The notes beneath the pieces were generated by a model. It was not told the DNA's origin, ran no database searches, and saw only the letters and a list, made by a program, of their open reading frames with translations. From Euryarchaeota archaeon UBA53 (lineage in GTDB: Archaea > Thermoplasmatota > Poseidoniia > Poseidoniales > Poseidoniaceae), in contig DAZU01000127.1 of assembly GCA_002507425.1 (NCBI GenBank), forward strand, positions 1-28,979: a stretch of DNA of 28,979 nucleotides. The letters are read 5' to 3'. Of the stretch, positions 1 through 8,128 are shown in pieces (positions within the stretch are counted from its first letter, which is position 1; the number at the start of each line of letters is the position of its first letter). A program made the position numbers and the translations under genes.

Positions 1-1688
1 AATCCCCAATCTCCATACAGCATATTTGCACTCTGGTTTTGTGTTAGGTTTATTGGGTCCGCACCAGGGAATCCATACTGGTTAGTTCCCCAGTTGCCTC
101 CTAAGTTTAGAGAGTATTCCATGTAGCTATCATCAATAGGATTTATCGAGCCAAATGTTTGATTGACGAATTCTGAGGCTGTGATATAACCTTCTCCTCC
201 AACTAAAATTAGAGGCAATGCTTCAGCATCATTAGCCCATTTTGAACAGAATTGTCTTAATTTAGAATATTGGTATGAGGTCAGATTGAATGTTTCGATG
301 GCCGTCTCCTGATCCATGTCAAGGAACTCAGAAAGTCCGAAAGATGTTCCAGAATCACTTACTGCAAGAATCCCTTTTGGCTCATCAGTGCCATTACCCA
401 TCATAAGGACTGATTGTGCAATATCGCTGTCAATTTCAAAACCCAATAATCTCTCAATCCTTTCAGATAATGTAACATTGTCTTCAGATATATTTGATTT
501 ATAGTCATCGTTGCCAGCGCCATAATCCAACATTAATTTCCCTAAACCTCCATACAATGTCCAATCACGTGACAAAGTTACATTCAGGTCAGTTGGGTGT
601 GCAAAATCCCACATCTCAGCCCTTTCAAGAGTAACTGATTCGTCCGGATTATCAATCATTTCTTGCAGGTCGCTTGGCTCACCCATGGCGGCATACACTA
701 ACGGGCCCATGTGATTTATGAAAGATATGTTCTCACCGCTTGGTCCAACCGCATCATAGAATGCATATTCCAGATCTATAAGCGGTACAAAACTGCTTGA
801 TTCGTTATCCCTAATACCGTTCTCATTAAGATCACCAACTAGGTCTCCTGAGCCGTCATAATACCAGTATTCATCTTCCTCAAGAACTCCGTCTCCGTCA
901 TCATTCCATGCTCCATCAACCCATTTGGGTTCTACAAAACCTTCTCCTGTGAATGTCTTCGTTGGGTCATCCAAAAACGCATCTCCGTAAGCCTCATCGA
1001 AAGCCTCAAACATTCCATCTAAAAAGTATGATTCTGCACTGTTGTGTAGGTTTGTATCGATAATGTTCGTGCTACCTGCTCCTTCTACTGCACTGAGTTG
1101 TTCCATATGTTCATTATCGATTTCGTCTGCAACGCCAATTGCAGCTGATACTTGCTGCAAATATATGTCGATTATACCGGAGGAGAACCCGGTTTTTGTA
1201 ATACCCATTATTGCGTTAATCCCAGTACCAGTAGCCCCTACAACCTGCGCGTTGAAAGCGATGTTCAATTGAGATATGTCTATGTCACATCGGACCAAAG
1301 TATCAGGTGAACAGGCGTAGGATGTTGTTTGCGTGTATGTTAAAAGGCCATTTTTTATGTCATATGAGTCGACTTCTTTTTTCGATGTTACATCGTATTT
1401 TATAGGTCCTATTCTCTCATATAGAGGGTCCGTATTATTTTCAATCACATCATTCACATTAGTTATGTGCCAAGCGTAAAAGTCTCTTTCACTTGTTGAC
1501 TCTTTCCATTCATCTTTAACCTCTGTGCAGAGAGTATTTTCACAAATATCATCTTTGACTTTTGTCTCAACAGCCTCTCGAACTGCGTCAGGTACTTCTC
1601 CTGTTGCGTATGCACCCAAACCAAAGTTCAGTCCTACTAATAACAAACCTACTACAACAAGAATAGCGTTCAGAGGTCTTACATGCAT
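1..1688 (-). CDS. CD36/SR-B/LIMP-2-like membrane-anchored ectodomain protein (3' end outside window)
   Basis: The frame stays open for 562 codons from an ATG at 1688 to the window edge; an in-frame stop at 1734-1736 leaves no earlier ATG. Residues 6-28 are one hydrophobic segment, as in the N-terminal anchor of CD36 proteins. Residues 70-100 contain FYAWHITNVNDV, then PLYERIGPIKYDV, which matches the family hallmark (F-x-FNVTNPEEV ... KPxLEEVGPYxY) in order and spacing. It continues with a Thr/Tyr-rich strand and DIDISQLNIAF near 135-145, like the CD36 T-x-LNxxx segment. Residues 262-273 and 286-296 look like EF-hand/dockerin-type calcium loops (DGDG, NENG). Many N-x-S/T sequons suggest glycosylation. 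CD36 relatives bind lipids or lipoproteins and are described mainly from eukaryotes. The function here, perhaps surface lipid or particle binding, is inference. The C-terminal anchor expected of the family would lie outside the window. Confidence 0.7.
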   Translation of the reverse strand, partial: MHVRPLNAILVVVGLLLVGLNFGLGAYATGEVPDAVREAVETKVKDDICENTLCTEVKDEWKESTSERDFYAWHITNVNDVIENNTDPLYERIGPIKYDVTSKKEVDSYDIKNGLLTYTQTTSYACSPDTLVRCDIDISQLNIAFNAQVVGATGTGINAIMGITKTGFSSGIIDIYLQQVSAAIGVADEIDNEHMEQLSAVEGAGSTNIIDTNLHNSAESYFLDGMFEAFDEAYGDAFLDDPTKTFTGEGFVEPKWVDGAWNDDGDGVLEEDEYWYYDGSGDLVGDLNENGIRDNESSSFVPLIDLEYAFYDAVGPSGENISFINHMGPLVYAAMGEPSDLQEMIDNPDESVTLERAEMWDFAHPTDLNVTLSRDWTLYGGLGKLMLDYGAGNDDYKSNISEDNVTLSERIERLLGFEIDSDIAQSVLMMGNGTDEPKGILAVSDSGTSFGLSEFLDMDQETAIETFNLTSYQYSKLRQFCSKWANDAEALPLILVGGEGYITASEFVNQTFGSINPIDDSYMEYSLNLGGNWGTNQYGFPGADPINLTQNQSANMLYGDWG

Positions 1689-1728
1689 AACTATGTCGTG
1701 TTGTGTCCATGAATTGAACCTTGTGATG

Positions 1729-1739
1729 AATATTTATCG
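1729..1739 (-). promoter_or_regulatory. Possible TATA box for the CD36-like gene
   Basis: On the minus strand the 57-base gap after pyruvate kinase contains CGATAAATATT. Its AT core lies about 45 bases before the ATG at 1688, so transcription would start roughly 20 bases before the start codon. The fit to an archaeal TATA box is moderate and AT-rich gaps give such matches by chance. Read-through from the pyk operon is equally possible. Confidence 0.3.
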
Positions 1740-1745
1740 ATGGTT

Positions 1746-3185
1746 TCACTCTGTCCCTGAAATAGTCCCATCGGCTTCTAATCTGTAAAGCCTAACAGTG
1801 CTGGTCGCTCCTCGCATTGCTAAGGGTGATCCTGAAATTGCCACAATTCTTTCTCCTGATTTAATGACGCCGTTTTTTGATAGCAGCTTTATTGCCTCTT
1901 GCATGGTCTGAGATCCTCTATCATATTCGTTAATGATAACGGATTGAACTCCAGGCAACATATTCATTCTTCGCGCTGCCCGCATTCTATCTGTTACTGC
2001 TGAAACAAGAACATCTGGTCTGTATCCTGCAACCAGTCTTGGGGCGTTACCATGTCTTGTTGCCACTAAGATATGTTTAGCTCTGGACATTTTTGCGAGT
2101 TCGACACCTGCATGAGCCACAGCACGTGTAGAGCGAAATCTTGACAGCGCCCCAGGCATAAGATTTGATGAAGTTAAGCCCTTCTCGGTAGCCTTGGCAA
2201 TACGGACCATGGTTTGTACTGATTCGATAGGGTAATCACCAGATGCAGTCTCTCCTGATAACATAACAGCAGTACCTCCGTGTCTTATTGCTGCAGATAC
2301 ATCACTTACTTCAGCACGAGTCGGTCTGGGATTTTTAGTCATAGATTCCAACATCTGTGTCGCTACAATAACAACCATTCCTCTCATCAACCCAGCATCG
2401 ATTATTTTCTGTTGGGCTAGTGGCACTTCCTCCATTGGTATTTCAACACCCAGATCTCCCCTAGCGACCATTACACCATCAGCTGCGTCAAGAATAGATT
2501 CTAAATTATCCAGTGCGGCAGGGTGTTCAATTTTAGCAATAATTGGAGTGTGTATTCCAGCAGATTTTATTGCATCCCTTGCGGGTTTAATGTCTTCAGC
2601 AGTTCTAACATAGGATACAGCAATCCAATCAGCACCTGCCTTTATTGCATGCTCTAAGGCGAGTAAATCTCTTTCTCCAACCGCCGGAAGGTCTACCATT
2701 GTCCCTGGAACATTTATTCCCTTACGGCTGCTAAGTGTCCCGCCATCTTCAACTATACAATCAACGAATGAGGATTTCTTTTGTCCTGTTGAAATTACTG
2801 AAAGTTTGACTATTCCATCAGAAAGGAGAATTTTGTCATCATTCTTCAATTCTAAAGATAGCCCATCGTATTCTACGGGCAACTCGGGGCCATCGTGCCT
2901 TTTCTTACCACAAAGAAGTCGAACTTTATCCCCATTAGTTAGTAATTTTACTCCATTAAACTCACCCAATCGCAGTTTTGGCCCTGGAAGATCAGCTAAG
3001 ATGCAAGTAGTTCTGTTTTTATCTTCCAACGATCGAATCTTGGTGTAAAGTTTGTCCTTATCTTGAGGTTCTCCGTGTGAATAATTTAACCTAAAAACAT
3101 CTGCACCTGATTGGAACATTGCATTCAAGGAATCTTCGTCCCACGATGATGGACCAACGGTAGCTATGACTCTGGTTCGTCTCAT
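1746..3185 (-). CDS. pyk: Pyruvate kinase
   Basis: This enzyme transfers phosphate from phosphoenolpyruvate to ADP, the last step of glycolysis, in the cytoplasm. The 479-residue product is normal length. It starts MRRTRVIATVGPSS, as the family does, so I chose the ATG at 3185. The open frame extends 38 codons further, but that extension runs into the upstream gene and does not resemble pyruvate kinase. Visible motifs are DLPGPKLRLG, the active-site Lys region IIAKIEHPAALDN, VMVARGDLGVEIP (metal and substrate binding), ATQMLESM and the loop NPRPTRAEVSDV, then LSGETASGDYP, followed by the C-terminal alpha/beta domain. It sits 49 bases after the second YbjQ gene in the same direction and probably shares its transcript. 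No frameshift or missing key residue was seen. Confidence 0.96.
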   Translation of the reverse strand: MRRTRVIATVGPSSWDEDSLNAMFQSGADVFRLNYSHGEPQDKDKLYTKIRSLEDKNRTTCILADLPGPKLRLGEFNGVKLLTNGDKVRLLCGKKRHDGPELPVEYDGLSLELKNDDKILLSDGIVKLSVISTGQKKSSFVDCIVEDGGTLSSRKGINVPGTMVDLPAVGERDLLALEHAIKAGADWIAVSYVRTAEDIKPARDAIKSAGIHTPIIAKIEHPAALDNLESILDAADGVMVARGDLGVEIPMEEVPLAQQKIIDAGLMRGMVVIVATQMLESMTKNPRPTRAEVSDVSAAIRHGGTAVMLSGETASGDYPIESVQTMVRIAKATEKGLTSSNLMPGALSRFRSTRAVAHAGVELAKMSRAKHILVATRHGNAPRLVAGYRPDVLVSAVTDRMRAARRMNMLPGVQSVIINEYDRGSQTMQEAIKLLSKNGVIKSGERIVAISGSPLAMRGATSTVRLYRLEADGTISGTE

Positions 3186-3234
3186 ATCCTGCCGTCTAAG
3201 TGTTATTTGAAAAAGAAAACGCCAAACATGGCAC

Positions 3235-3750
3235 TTATTCTCGGATTCCTGTTCCATACGCCAAGAATTCAAGAGTGCCAGATTTGTTTTGATTTCCACC
3301 TTTTATTTTGTTCATTACAGCTGAAGTTTCAACTCTAACATTAATCACGTCATCCCAGCCTTCTCCAATGGCTTGTTCTCGTAATCTTTGCATTACCTCA
3401 CTTCGTCCAAAAGCTAGAACTTTATCATAGGATGCAACATTCCCTCCAAAGATAGAACGCATACTGCCCAGAAATATCTGCCACCAAGATGGTGAGACCG
3501 TTATATTTGACATGACTAAGCCTGATGCTGATATTTTTCTGTGGGGCAGAGGGGCTGAAAGTGTGTTTAAATTATCCCTGCCTAGGCTCTGCATAACGTA
3601 TTTCTCCCGTTGAATTAGGCTATTGTGGCTCTTCTTATGATGAAATCTAGCAAAAATCATCGAATAGATAAACGCAATTATTGGAAGAACCGAAAATAGA
3701 ATTACGATACCGATAAATCCTAGGCCGATAACATCTCCAATTGATACCAA
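3235..3750 (-). CDS. Membrane-anchored YbjQ/DUF74-like protein
   Basis: This is the second of two adjacent DUF74 (YbjQ, 'heavy-metal-binding') genes. The open frame could begin at 3840, but that would overlap the first YbjQ gene by 86 bases. A TTG at 3750, four bases after GGTGA and next to the upstream stop, gives a 171-residue product that keeps the membrane helix, so I prefer it. The product has one hydrophobic N-terminal segment (IGLGFIGIVILFSVLPIIAF), a basic linker (FHHKKSH), then a YbjQ-like domain: SGLVMSNITVSPSWWQIFLGSMRSIFGG, a helix with RSEVMQRLREQA, and GWDDVINVRVETS ending in LEFLAYGTGI. DUF74 proteins form oligomeric rings and have no settled function; the metal-binding label is weak. 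The domain is more diverged than its upstream copy. Confidence 0.75.
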   Translation of the reverse strand: MVSIGDVIGLGFIGIVILFSVLPIIAFIYSMIFARFHHKKSHNSLIQREKYVMQSLGRDNLNTLSAPLPHRKISASGLVMSNITVSPSWWQIFLGSMRSIFGGNVASYDKVLAFGRSEVMQRLREQAIGEGWDDVINVRVETSAVMNKIKGGNQNKSGTLEFLAYGTGIRE

Positions 3751-3754
3751 ATAA

Positions 3755-4084
3755 TCACCCTTCAGTAACAATAACTCCGGTTCCGTAAGCGAATAATTCT
3801 GCTGCACCACCAGCAACACTACTTGTGGCAAATCTGACATTTACCACAGCGTTAGCCCCACGCTGCGCAGCGTCCATCATCATTCTGCCAAGTGCTTCAT
3901 TTCGAGCCTCCATTAACAATTCAGTGTAAGCTTTCAATTCGCCACCTACAATATTCTTTAAGCCTGCCAGTATGTCTTTCCCTATGTGTTTTGCTCGGAC
4001 GGTAGAACCCGTAACAATTCCCAAGGATTGGGTAATTGTAAAACCCGGTATCGTCTCTGTGTTGGAGGTCAATATATTTTGCAT
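3755..4084 (-). CDS. YbjQ/DUF74 family protein
   Basis: This is a 109-residue, soluble single-domain protein. It follows the family pattern closely: IPGFTITQSLGIVTGSTVRA (first strands), GKDILAGLKNIVGGELKAYTELL, a helix rich in Arg, Glu and Ala (ARNEALGRMMMDAA), then RGANAVVNVRF and a final strand pair ending LFAYGTGVIV. Bacterial YbjQ proteins are about 105-110 residues and form pentamers. Their role is unproven, though they often sit beside membrane or stress genes. The start ATG lies 2 bases after the stop of the upstream membrane protein, and the stop lies within the ribosome site of the second copy, so the three genes look translationally coupled. Function beyond family membership is not visible. 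Confidence 0.88.
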   Translation of the reverse strand: MQNILTSNTETIPGFTITQSLGIVTGSTVRAKHIGKDILAGLKNIVGGELKAYTELLMEARNEALGRMMMDAAQRGANAVVNVRFATSSVAGGAAELFAYGTGVIVTEG

Positions 4085-4086
4085 TG

Positions 4087-4767
4087 CTACTCTTCATCAG
4101 TCGTAATCAAATTAACATTTAGGTGAAATCCGCTTTCAGGGATATCTCTAGAAGAATGATACATATTTGACAAAACTATTGCGACAGCGATAAAAACAAT
4201 ACCACAAAATGTCGAGGTAAAAATCGAAGTTTTTGCCAACCATGAATATTGTGCTCCTTCTGGGAAATTATTCATGAAGTCCTCAATTATGGCGGACGAA
4301 AGGTATGACGTTATGACGTCTCCTGTAAGTTTTACAACACCAAGGGCGATACCGAAATGCAGCATTTTTTTGTCCTGTACCCAAAAAAATGCTATCGCAG
4401 GGATTCCGACTATCACCGTCAAAATAGAGAATATCTGAGTAATTTCCTTGATATTTGCATTTTCTAAATCTTCCATCATTTTTTGATAAGATTGATACTC
4501 ATCCCACTCAGTTAGAGAATTGTTAAACTCTAATTGTTCGTCATCCGTTCCATTTTCTGGATAATTGCCCGGGTGAGTAGGTTCGTTCCCAAACGAATAG
4601 TGATTAATTCCTCCAAAGCCAAAATATTCCATGTAGAAGATGTTTACAACAGAACCTAAAACCATCAATCCAAACAAAATAGCCATAATTCTTGCCCACC
4701 ATGGGCTATGGTCATTCATTGAATTTAGGTCCATTGCACTCACAAAATTGGTTGATTTTTGAGCCAT
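4087..4767 (-). CDS. Uncharacterised four-helix membrane protein
   Basis: I do not recognise this family. The 226-residue product has a hydrophobic segment near residues 25-48, an acidic outer stretch (about 50-105) with sequons NGT and NNS, then three more hydrophobic segments near 111-131, 137-157 and 180-202, and a short polar tail. It lies between pheS and two YbjQ genes on the same strand. The frame's first ATG (4767) overlaps the end of pheS by 28 bases. A second ATG at 4734 (residue 12) sits 5 bases past the pheS stop and may be the real start. Neither has a strong ribosome site. The tight spacing to the YbjQ genes suggests a shared membrane-related role, but this is only an inference. 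Confidence 0.75.
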   Translation of the reverse strand: MAQKSTNFVSAMDLNSMNDHSPWWARIMAILFGLMVLGSVVNIFYMEYFGFGGINHYSFGNEPTHPGNYPENGTDDEQLEFNNSLTEWDEYQSYQKMMEDLENANIKEITQIFSILTVIVGIPAIAFFWVQDKKMLHFGIALGVVKLTGDVITSYLSSAIIEDFMNNFPEGAQYSWLAKTSIFTSTFCGIVFIAVAIVLSNMYHSSRDIPESGFHLNVNLITTDEE

Positions 4768-6200
4768 TCAATATCAGAGATGTACAACTGCCTTATGTCG
4801 TCCAGACCAAGGACAAGCATCGCTAATCTTTCTAATCCCATTCCCCATGCGCAAACAGGATCACTAATTCCCAGAGGTTCTGTAACCTCTGGCCGGAAAA
4901 TACCGGCGCCACCTAACTCTAACCATTTGCCCTGCCATTTCACTTCAACTTCCAATGAAGGCTCGGTATAAGGGAAATATGCAGGCCGAACCCTGACCTC
5001 TGGGTAACCCATTTTTTCATAGAAGGTCTTCAAAGTCGAGACTAACATCGCTAAGTTAGCACCGGGTTCCATTATTATACCTTCAATTTGGTGGAATTCT
5101 GGAAGATGAGTTCTATCTATGCTTTCTTTTCTAAATACCCTATCAACAGCAAATACGCGACAAGGTTTTTTTGGATTTTCAGCGAGGTATTGTATTGTAT
5201 TAACCGTAGTATGTGTTCTAAGCAACCCTCTTTGTGATATATCTTTACTAAAATTGCCACCCCATCCAGAGGATTCAGTATTACCTCCATGCTCATGAAC
5301 ATTCTTCCATTTTTCCAACAATTTCTTGTCTAGATTAATACTGCTTGGGTTATCTAGGTAAAACGTGTCCTGCATTTCCCTTGCAGGATGATCTTGAGGT
5401 ATGAATAGAGCATCCATATTCCAGCCAGCAGTTTGCACGTAGTTATCGACAAGTTCTGAAAAGCCCATCTCTAGGAAAATAGACCTTATCCTCTCTATTA
5501 GGGCCTGCATAGGGTGGCTTCTACCGGAGGTTGGCATCGAGGCTTCCAGTGTTACATCATACGGTCTGAATTGAGCACTTTTCCAATCTTCACCTTGCAA
5601 TAATTCAGAAGTTATATCTGCAATCTGTGTTATTTCAACAAGATCTTTGGGTGGAAATTTAATACCTTCTCGTGTGATCTTCCATTTAGTGTAAACTTCC
5701 TCAACTATTTCAATAAGATTTTTCCTTCCACTGAAATGACTAATCAGGGGATTGTCAATTGAAGGGCTTTCAATAAATTTTGTCCGCAGTTCAATTTCTT
5801 CATCAATTTCTGCTCGGTTTTCAAACACAAACCTTCCCTCTGAAATTGTAACGCCAAGGCGTTTGAGCAAGCCTATCCCTGGTCCAGACTCGTTTCTTTC
5901 AAATGATTTCGAGATATCGCTCATAGTTGCACTAGGGTTTTGTTTTATGAATTCCCAAAGTCTTTTTTCTAACAAACCAAACTCAGCAGCTTTCAGTCCC
6001 TCGTCTCCTAGAATAACACCCTTCTTGCTAGTTTTGATTGTTTTCACTAGTCCATGATTCGAGAGACCATGACCAGCAGATGCAGCTATAGCCTGATCAT
6101 TCCAGTCACACGCTTCAAGAATATCATCCAAGGTCCACTCATCATGTCGTGTTTGTAATGCACGGAGCATCCTTCTTTCAGGATTGGTCAACTCCGCCAT
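4740..6200 (-). CDS. pheS: Phenylalanyl-tRNA synthetase alpha subunit (archaeal type)
   Basis: This catalytic chain of the PheRS alpha2beta2 enzyme charges tRNA-Phe with phenylalanine. The 486 residues match the long archaeal/eukaryotic form. Winged-helix-like tRNA-binding modules occupy about residues 1-130. The class II core starts with motif 1 (SHPMQALIERIRSIFLEMGF, 228-247). It continues with HPAREMQDTFYL (271-282), motif 2 (VFRKESIDRTHLPEFHQIEG, 355-374), the Phe-pocket region YTEPSLEVEV, and motif 3 (GMGLERLAMLVLGLDDIR, 453-470). AGGGA lies about 8 bases before the ATG. It leads the minus-strand run toward the YbjQ and pyk genes. The beta-chain gene pheT is not in this window; separate pheS and pheT loci occur in other archaea. 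Confidence 0.97.
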   Translation of the reverse strand: MAELTNPERRMLRALQTRHDEWTLDDILEACDWNDQAIAASAGHGLSNHGLVKTIKTSKKGVILGDEGLKAAEFGLLEKRLWEFIKQNPSATMSDISKSFERNESGPGIGLLKRLGVTISEGRFVFENRAEIDEEIELRTKFIESPSIDNPLISHFSGRKNLIEIVEEVYTKWKITREGIKFPPKDLVEITQIADITSELLQGEDWKSAQFRPYDVTLEASMPTSGRSHPMQALIERIRSIFLEMGFSELVDNYVQTAGWNMDALFIPQDHPAREMQDTFYLDNPSSINLDKKLLEKWKNVHEHGGNTESSGWGGNFSKDISQRGLLRTHTTVNTIQYLAENPKKPCRVFAVDRVFRKESIDRTHLPEFHQIEGIIMEPGANLAMLVSTLKTFYEKMGYPEVRVRPAYFPYTEPSLEVEVKWQGKWLELGGAGIFRPEVTEPLGISDPVCAWGMGLERLAMLVLGLDDIRQLYISDIEWLKNQPIL

Positions 6201-6312
6201 GATGTTCCCTAGTTGATTTAGGTTTTGAATATCGTGTTTTAATCCACAATTCTAAGCGCAAAAAGCAAGTTTACAGTTTAAAAAATTCAACGCAAAGGGA
6301 ACAATTTCAAGT

Positions 6313-6317
6313 AAAAA
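6313..6317 (-). terminator. Oligo-T run after tRNA-Thr
   Basis: Five consecutive T on the minus strand begin 1 base past the encoded CCA (ATTTTTACTT). Archaeal RNA polymerase can terminate at such runs without a hairpin. The rest of the gap to pheS (6201-6312) is AT-rich and holds only ill-defined promoter-like sequence. Confidence 0.4.
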
Positions 6318-6318
6318 T

Positions 6319-6394
6319 TGGAGCCAACGGAGGGACTCGAACCCCCGACCGTCGGATTACAAATCCGAAGCACTACCAGCTGTGCTACGTTGGC
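6319..6394 (-). tRNA. tRNA-Thr (anticodon TGT)
   Basis: The minus strand folds into a full cloverleaf. The acceptor GCCAACG pairs with CGTTGGC. The D arm is GCAC/GTGC around AGCTGGTA. The anticodon stem TCGGA/TCCGA holds loop TTTGTAA, with TGT reading ACA (Thr). The T arm GGGGG/CCCTC holds TTCGAGT. The discriminator is T and the CCA end is encoded (6319-6321), which only some archaeal tRNA genes have. There is no intron. A run of five T follows at once (minus strand of 6313-6317), a plausible archaeal terminator. It lies between the divergent pheS and aminotransferase transcripts and on the pheS strand. Confidence 0.96.
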
Positions 6395-6468
6395 GTTATG
6401 CGTGGCCAATCTTTTTTGATTCTTGAAGTCGTCGGCAATACAATATCCTTTAACGGTCTGCGCTGGCT

Positions 6469-7746
6469 ATGTCTGGAGACAACTTATTGAACGTCGCTGG
6501 GATTGAGAAAGAGGGTAGCGACACTATCTTCAGTTGGTTTGCAAGATACCAAACCGCAAAAAAACAAGGCAAAGATGCGGCGAATGGAACAGTCGGAGCA
6601 TTACTTGAAGACGACGGTAGCCTTGCAATCAACAGAGTCGTTGACGAAGCAATAAGAAATGCTCCTCCGGTAGAAATATCTGCATATGCACCGCTAGCAG
6701 GCTTGCCAGACTTCCTCGACCTTTGTAAAACTCTTGCATTCGGCGATGTTCGAGAAAAATTGGAGACTTTGGGTTTTAATTTCTCATCAACAGCTAGTCC
6801 AGGAGGTAGTGGAGCGTTATTCCTTGCAGCAAATAATTTCCTCGAGCGAGGACAAACTGCACTACTAAGAGATCGTTACTGGGGCCCATACAAGGGCTTC
6901 CTGCAAAACAATGGACAAGACTACGTAACGTGGCCTTTACTGCCCAAAGAACCGGACACCAACCACCCATACTTTGCTAAGGACGAGTTTGAAACTCAAT
7001 TGGACAGTCTTTGTTCCAACCAAGATAAAGTGATGGTTTGGTTAAATGACCCAGCCCATAATCCAACAGGACTTTCAATGACGAGAGAAGGTCGCTCTGC
7101 ATGTCTAAACTCCTTTGTTAACTCAGCTATAAAAAATGAAAAAATAGGACATACATTACTTATTGATTCAGCTTACAGCCTCTACGCAGCCGAGCCTCAT
7201 GCATGGGCAGATACGATTTTAGAAGAGATTGAAGGAGGTTTATTATGGCCTGAAAATCTACTTATTTGTGTAGCTGTGTCACTCTCTAAATCTCATACGA
7301 TATACGGATTGCGAACTGGAGGATTGGTGTGTTTACACCCAGATAAGGCAGTTACAGATCGGCTTGACACTGTGATGAGCGTTACAGGAAGGCAAAGTTG
7401 GAGTGCTACTCCAAGAGTGGGTCAATATAGTGTCAGTAAAATGCATTCTAGTCAGGAGGGAGGAGATGCATGGGCACTTGAAAGAGACAGATTAAAAAAT
7501 CTCTTAGACGATAGAAGAAAGTCATTGATTGAAGAATGTCAAAAGAGAGGCGTGGCACTAAATCCAACAATGGACGGTTTCTTTGCATGGATCGAGTCAG
7601 ATGACTCAGCCTCAGTTGCAGAAAAATGTGCTGAACATGACGTTTACTTAGTTCCGCTAAATGGGGGAATTAGAATTGGATTGTGTGCTCTAGCCACTAA
7701 GGATATGCCAAAAGTTGCTGAAGCACTAAAGATTGCCATGGGTTGA
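6469..7746 (+). CDS. Class I pyridoxal-phosphate aminotransferase (aspartate/aromatic type)
   Basis: The enzyme exchanges amino and keto groups between an amino acid and a 2-oxo acid, most likely aspartate or an aromatic amino acid with 2-oxoglutarate. At 425 residues it is near the usual ~400. The fold-type I landmarks are visible. PGGSGAL (111-117) binds cofactor phosphate. RYWGPY contains the ring-stacking aromatic. NDPAHNPTG spans 193-201, with the Asn that contacts PLP. IDSAY has the PLP-nitrogen Asp233. The Schiff-base Lys274 lies in SLSKSHTIYGLR, with Arg282. A C-terminal Arg in GGIRIGLCALA would bind the substrate carboxylate. SLSKxxxxYGLR is closer to AspC/TyrB enzymes than to the archaeal I-gamma class. 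The specific substrate cannot be read from sequence. It overlaps the next gene by 14 bases. Confidence 0.88.
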   Translation: MSGDNLLNVAGIEKEGSDTIFSWFARYQTAKKQGKDAANGTVGALLEDDGSLAINRVVDEAIRNAPPVEISAYAPLAGLPDFLDLCKTLAFGDVREKLETLGFNFSSTASPGGSGALFLAANNFLERGQTALLRDRYWGPYKGFLQNNGQDYVTWPLLPKEPDTNHPYFAKDEFETQLDSLCSNQDKVMVWLNDPAHNPTGLSMTREGRSACLNSFVNSAIKNEKIGHTLLIDSAYSLYAAEPHAWADTILEEIEGGLLWPENLLICVAVSLSKSHTIYGLRTGGLVCLHPDKAVTDRLDTVMSVTGRQSWSATPRVGQYSVSKMHSSQEGGDAWALERDRLKNLLDDRRKSLIEECQKRGVALNPTMDGFFAWIESDDSASVAEKCAEHDVYLVPLNGGIRIGLCALATKDMPKVAEALKIAMG

Positions 7747-8128
7747 TTACGTGAAGAATATTAGGGAAAATTTCCTTATTTCTGGTATTGTGTTAATCGT
7801 TTCTGGTGCTATATTGACTCTCTCAATTAACATTGTTATGGGCGCAATTTCTGGAGTCAGTGGTATCATTTGCTTTATTATTGGCATGTCTATAAAGTCA
7901 AACATGGAAATGAGTCCTGAAGCAGTAAGGTCTTGGATGCCATCTTCAGAATTATTACCAGATGCTGGAAGATTCATGTATCGAGTAGATGTAACCCTAG
8001 ATGACCCAATAAAAACAACTGTTTTGTGTGGTCCATGTGGCGATTTAGAGATTATTAATGGTCCAAAGCCTAGCAGTTACACATGCAAATCATGTGGCAA
8101 GTTCTTGTGGAGTGAAGAATCAGAATGA
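7733..8128 (+). CDS. Small membrane protein with C-terminal zinc ribbon
   Basis: No known family is recognised. The 131-residue product has two hydrophobic helices close together (about residues 14-34 and 36-53), a polar linker, and a C-terminal four-cysteine knuckle: CGPC at 99-102 and CKSC at 118-121, 15 residues apart. This is typical of a structural zinc ribbon. It probably sits in the cytoplasmic membrane. The zinc ribbon's side is not certain, though such domains are usually cytoplasmic. The ATG at 7733 overlaps the aminotransferase end by 14 bases; a GTG at 7751 (codon 7) is an alternative that avoids the overlap. The stop overlaps the folD ATG as ATGA, so the genes are likely co-translated. 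Nothing ties it to folate metabolism except position. Confidence 0.72.
   Translation: MPWVDYVKNIRENFLISGIVLIVSGAILTLSINIVMGAISGVSGIICFIIGMSIKSNMEMSPEAVRSWMPSSELLPDAGRFMYRVDVTLDDPIKTTVLCGPCGDLEIINGPKPSSYTCKSCGKFLWSEESE

Noticed and set aside
3186..3299. 38-residue N-terminal extension of pyruvate kinase
   Set aside because: It overlaps the upstream gene and has no kinase similarity; MRRTRVIATVGPSS is the normal family start.
3751..3840. Longer start for the second YbjQ protein
   Set aside because: It would overlap the first YbjQ gene by 86 bases and adds no hydrophobic or conserved sequence.
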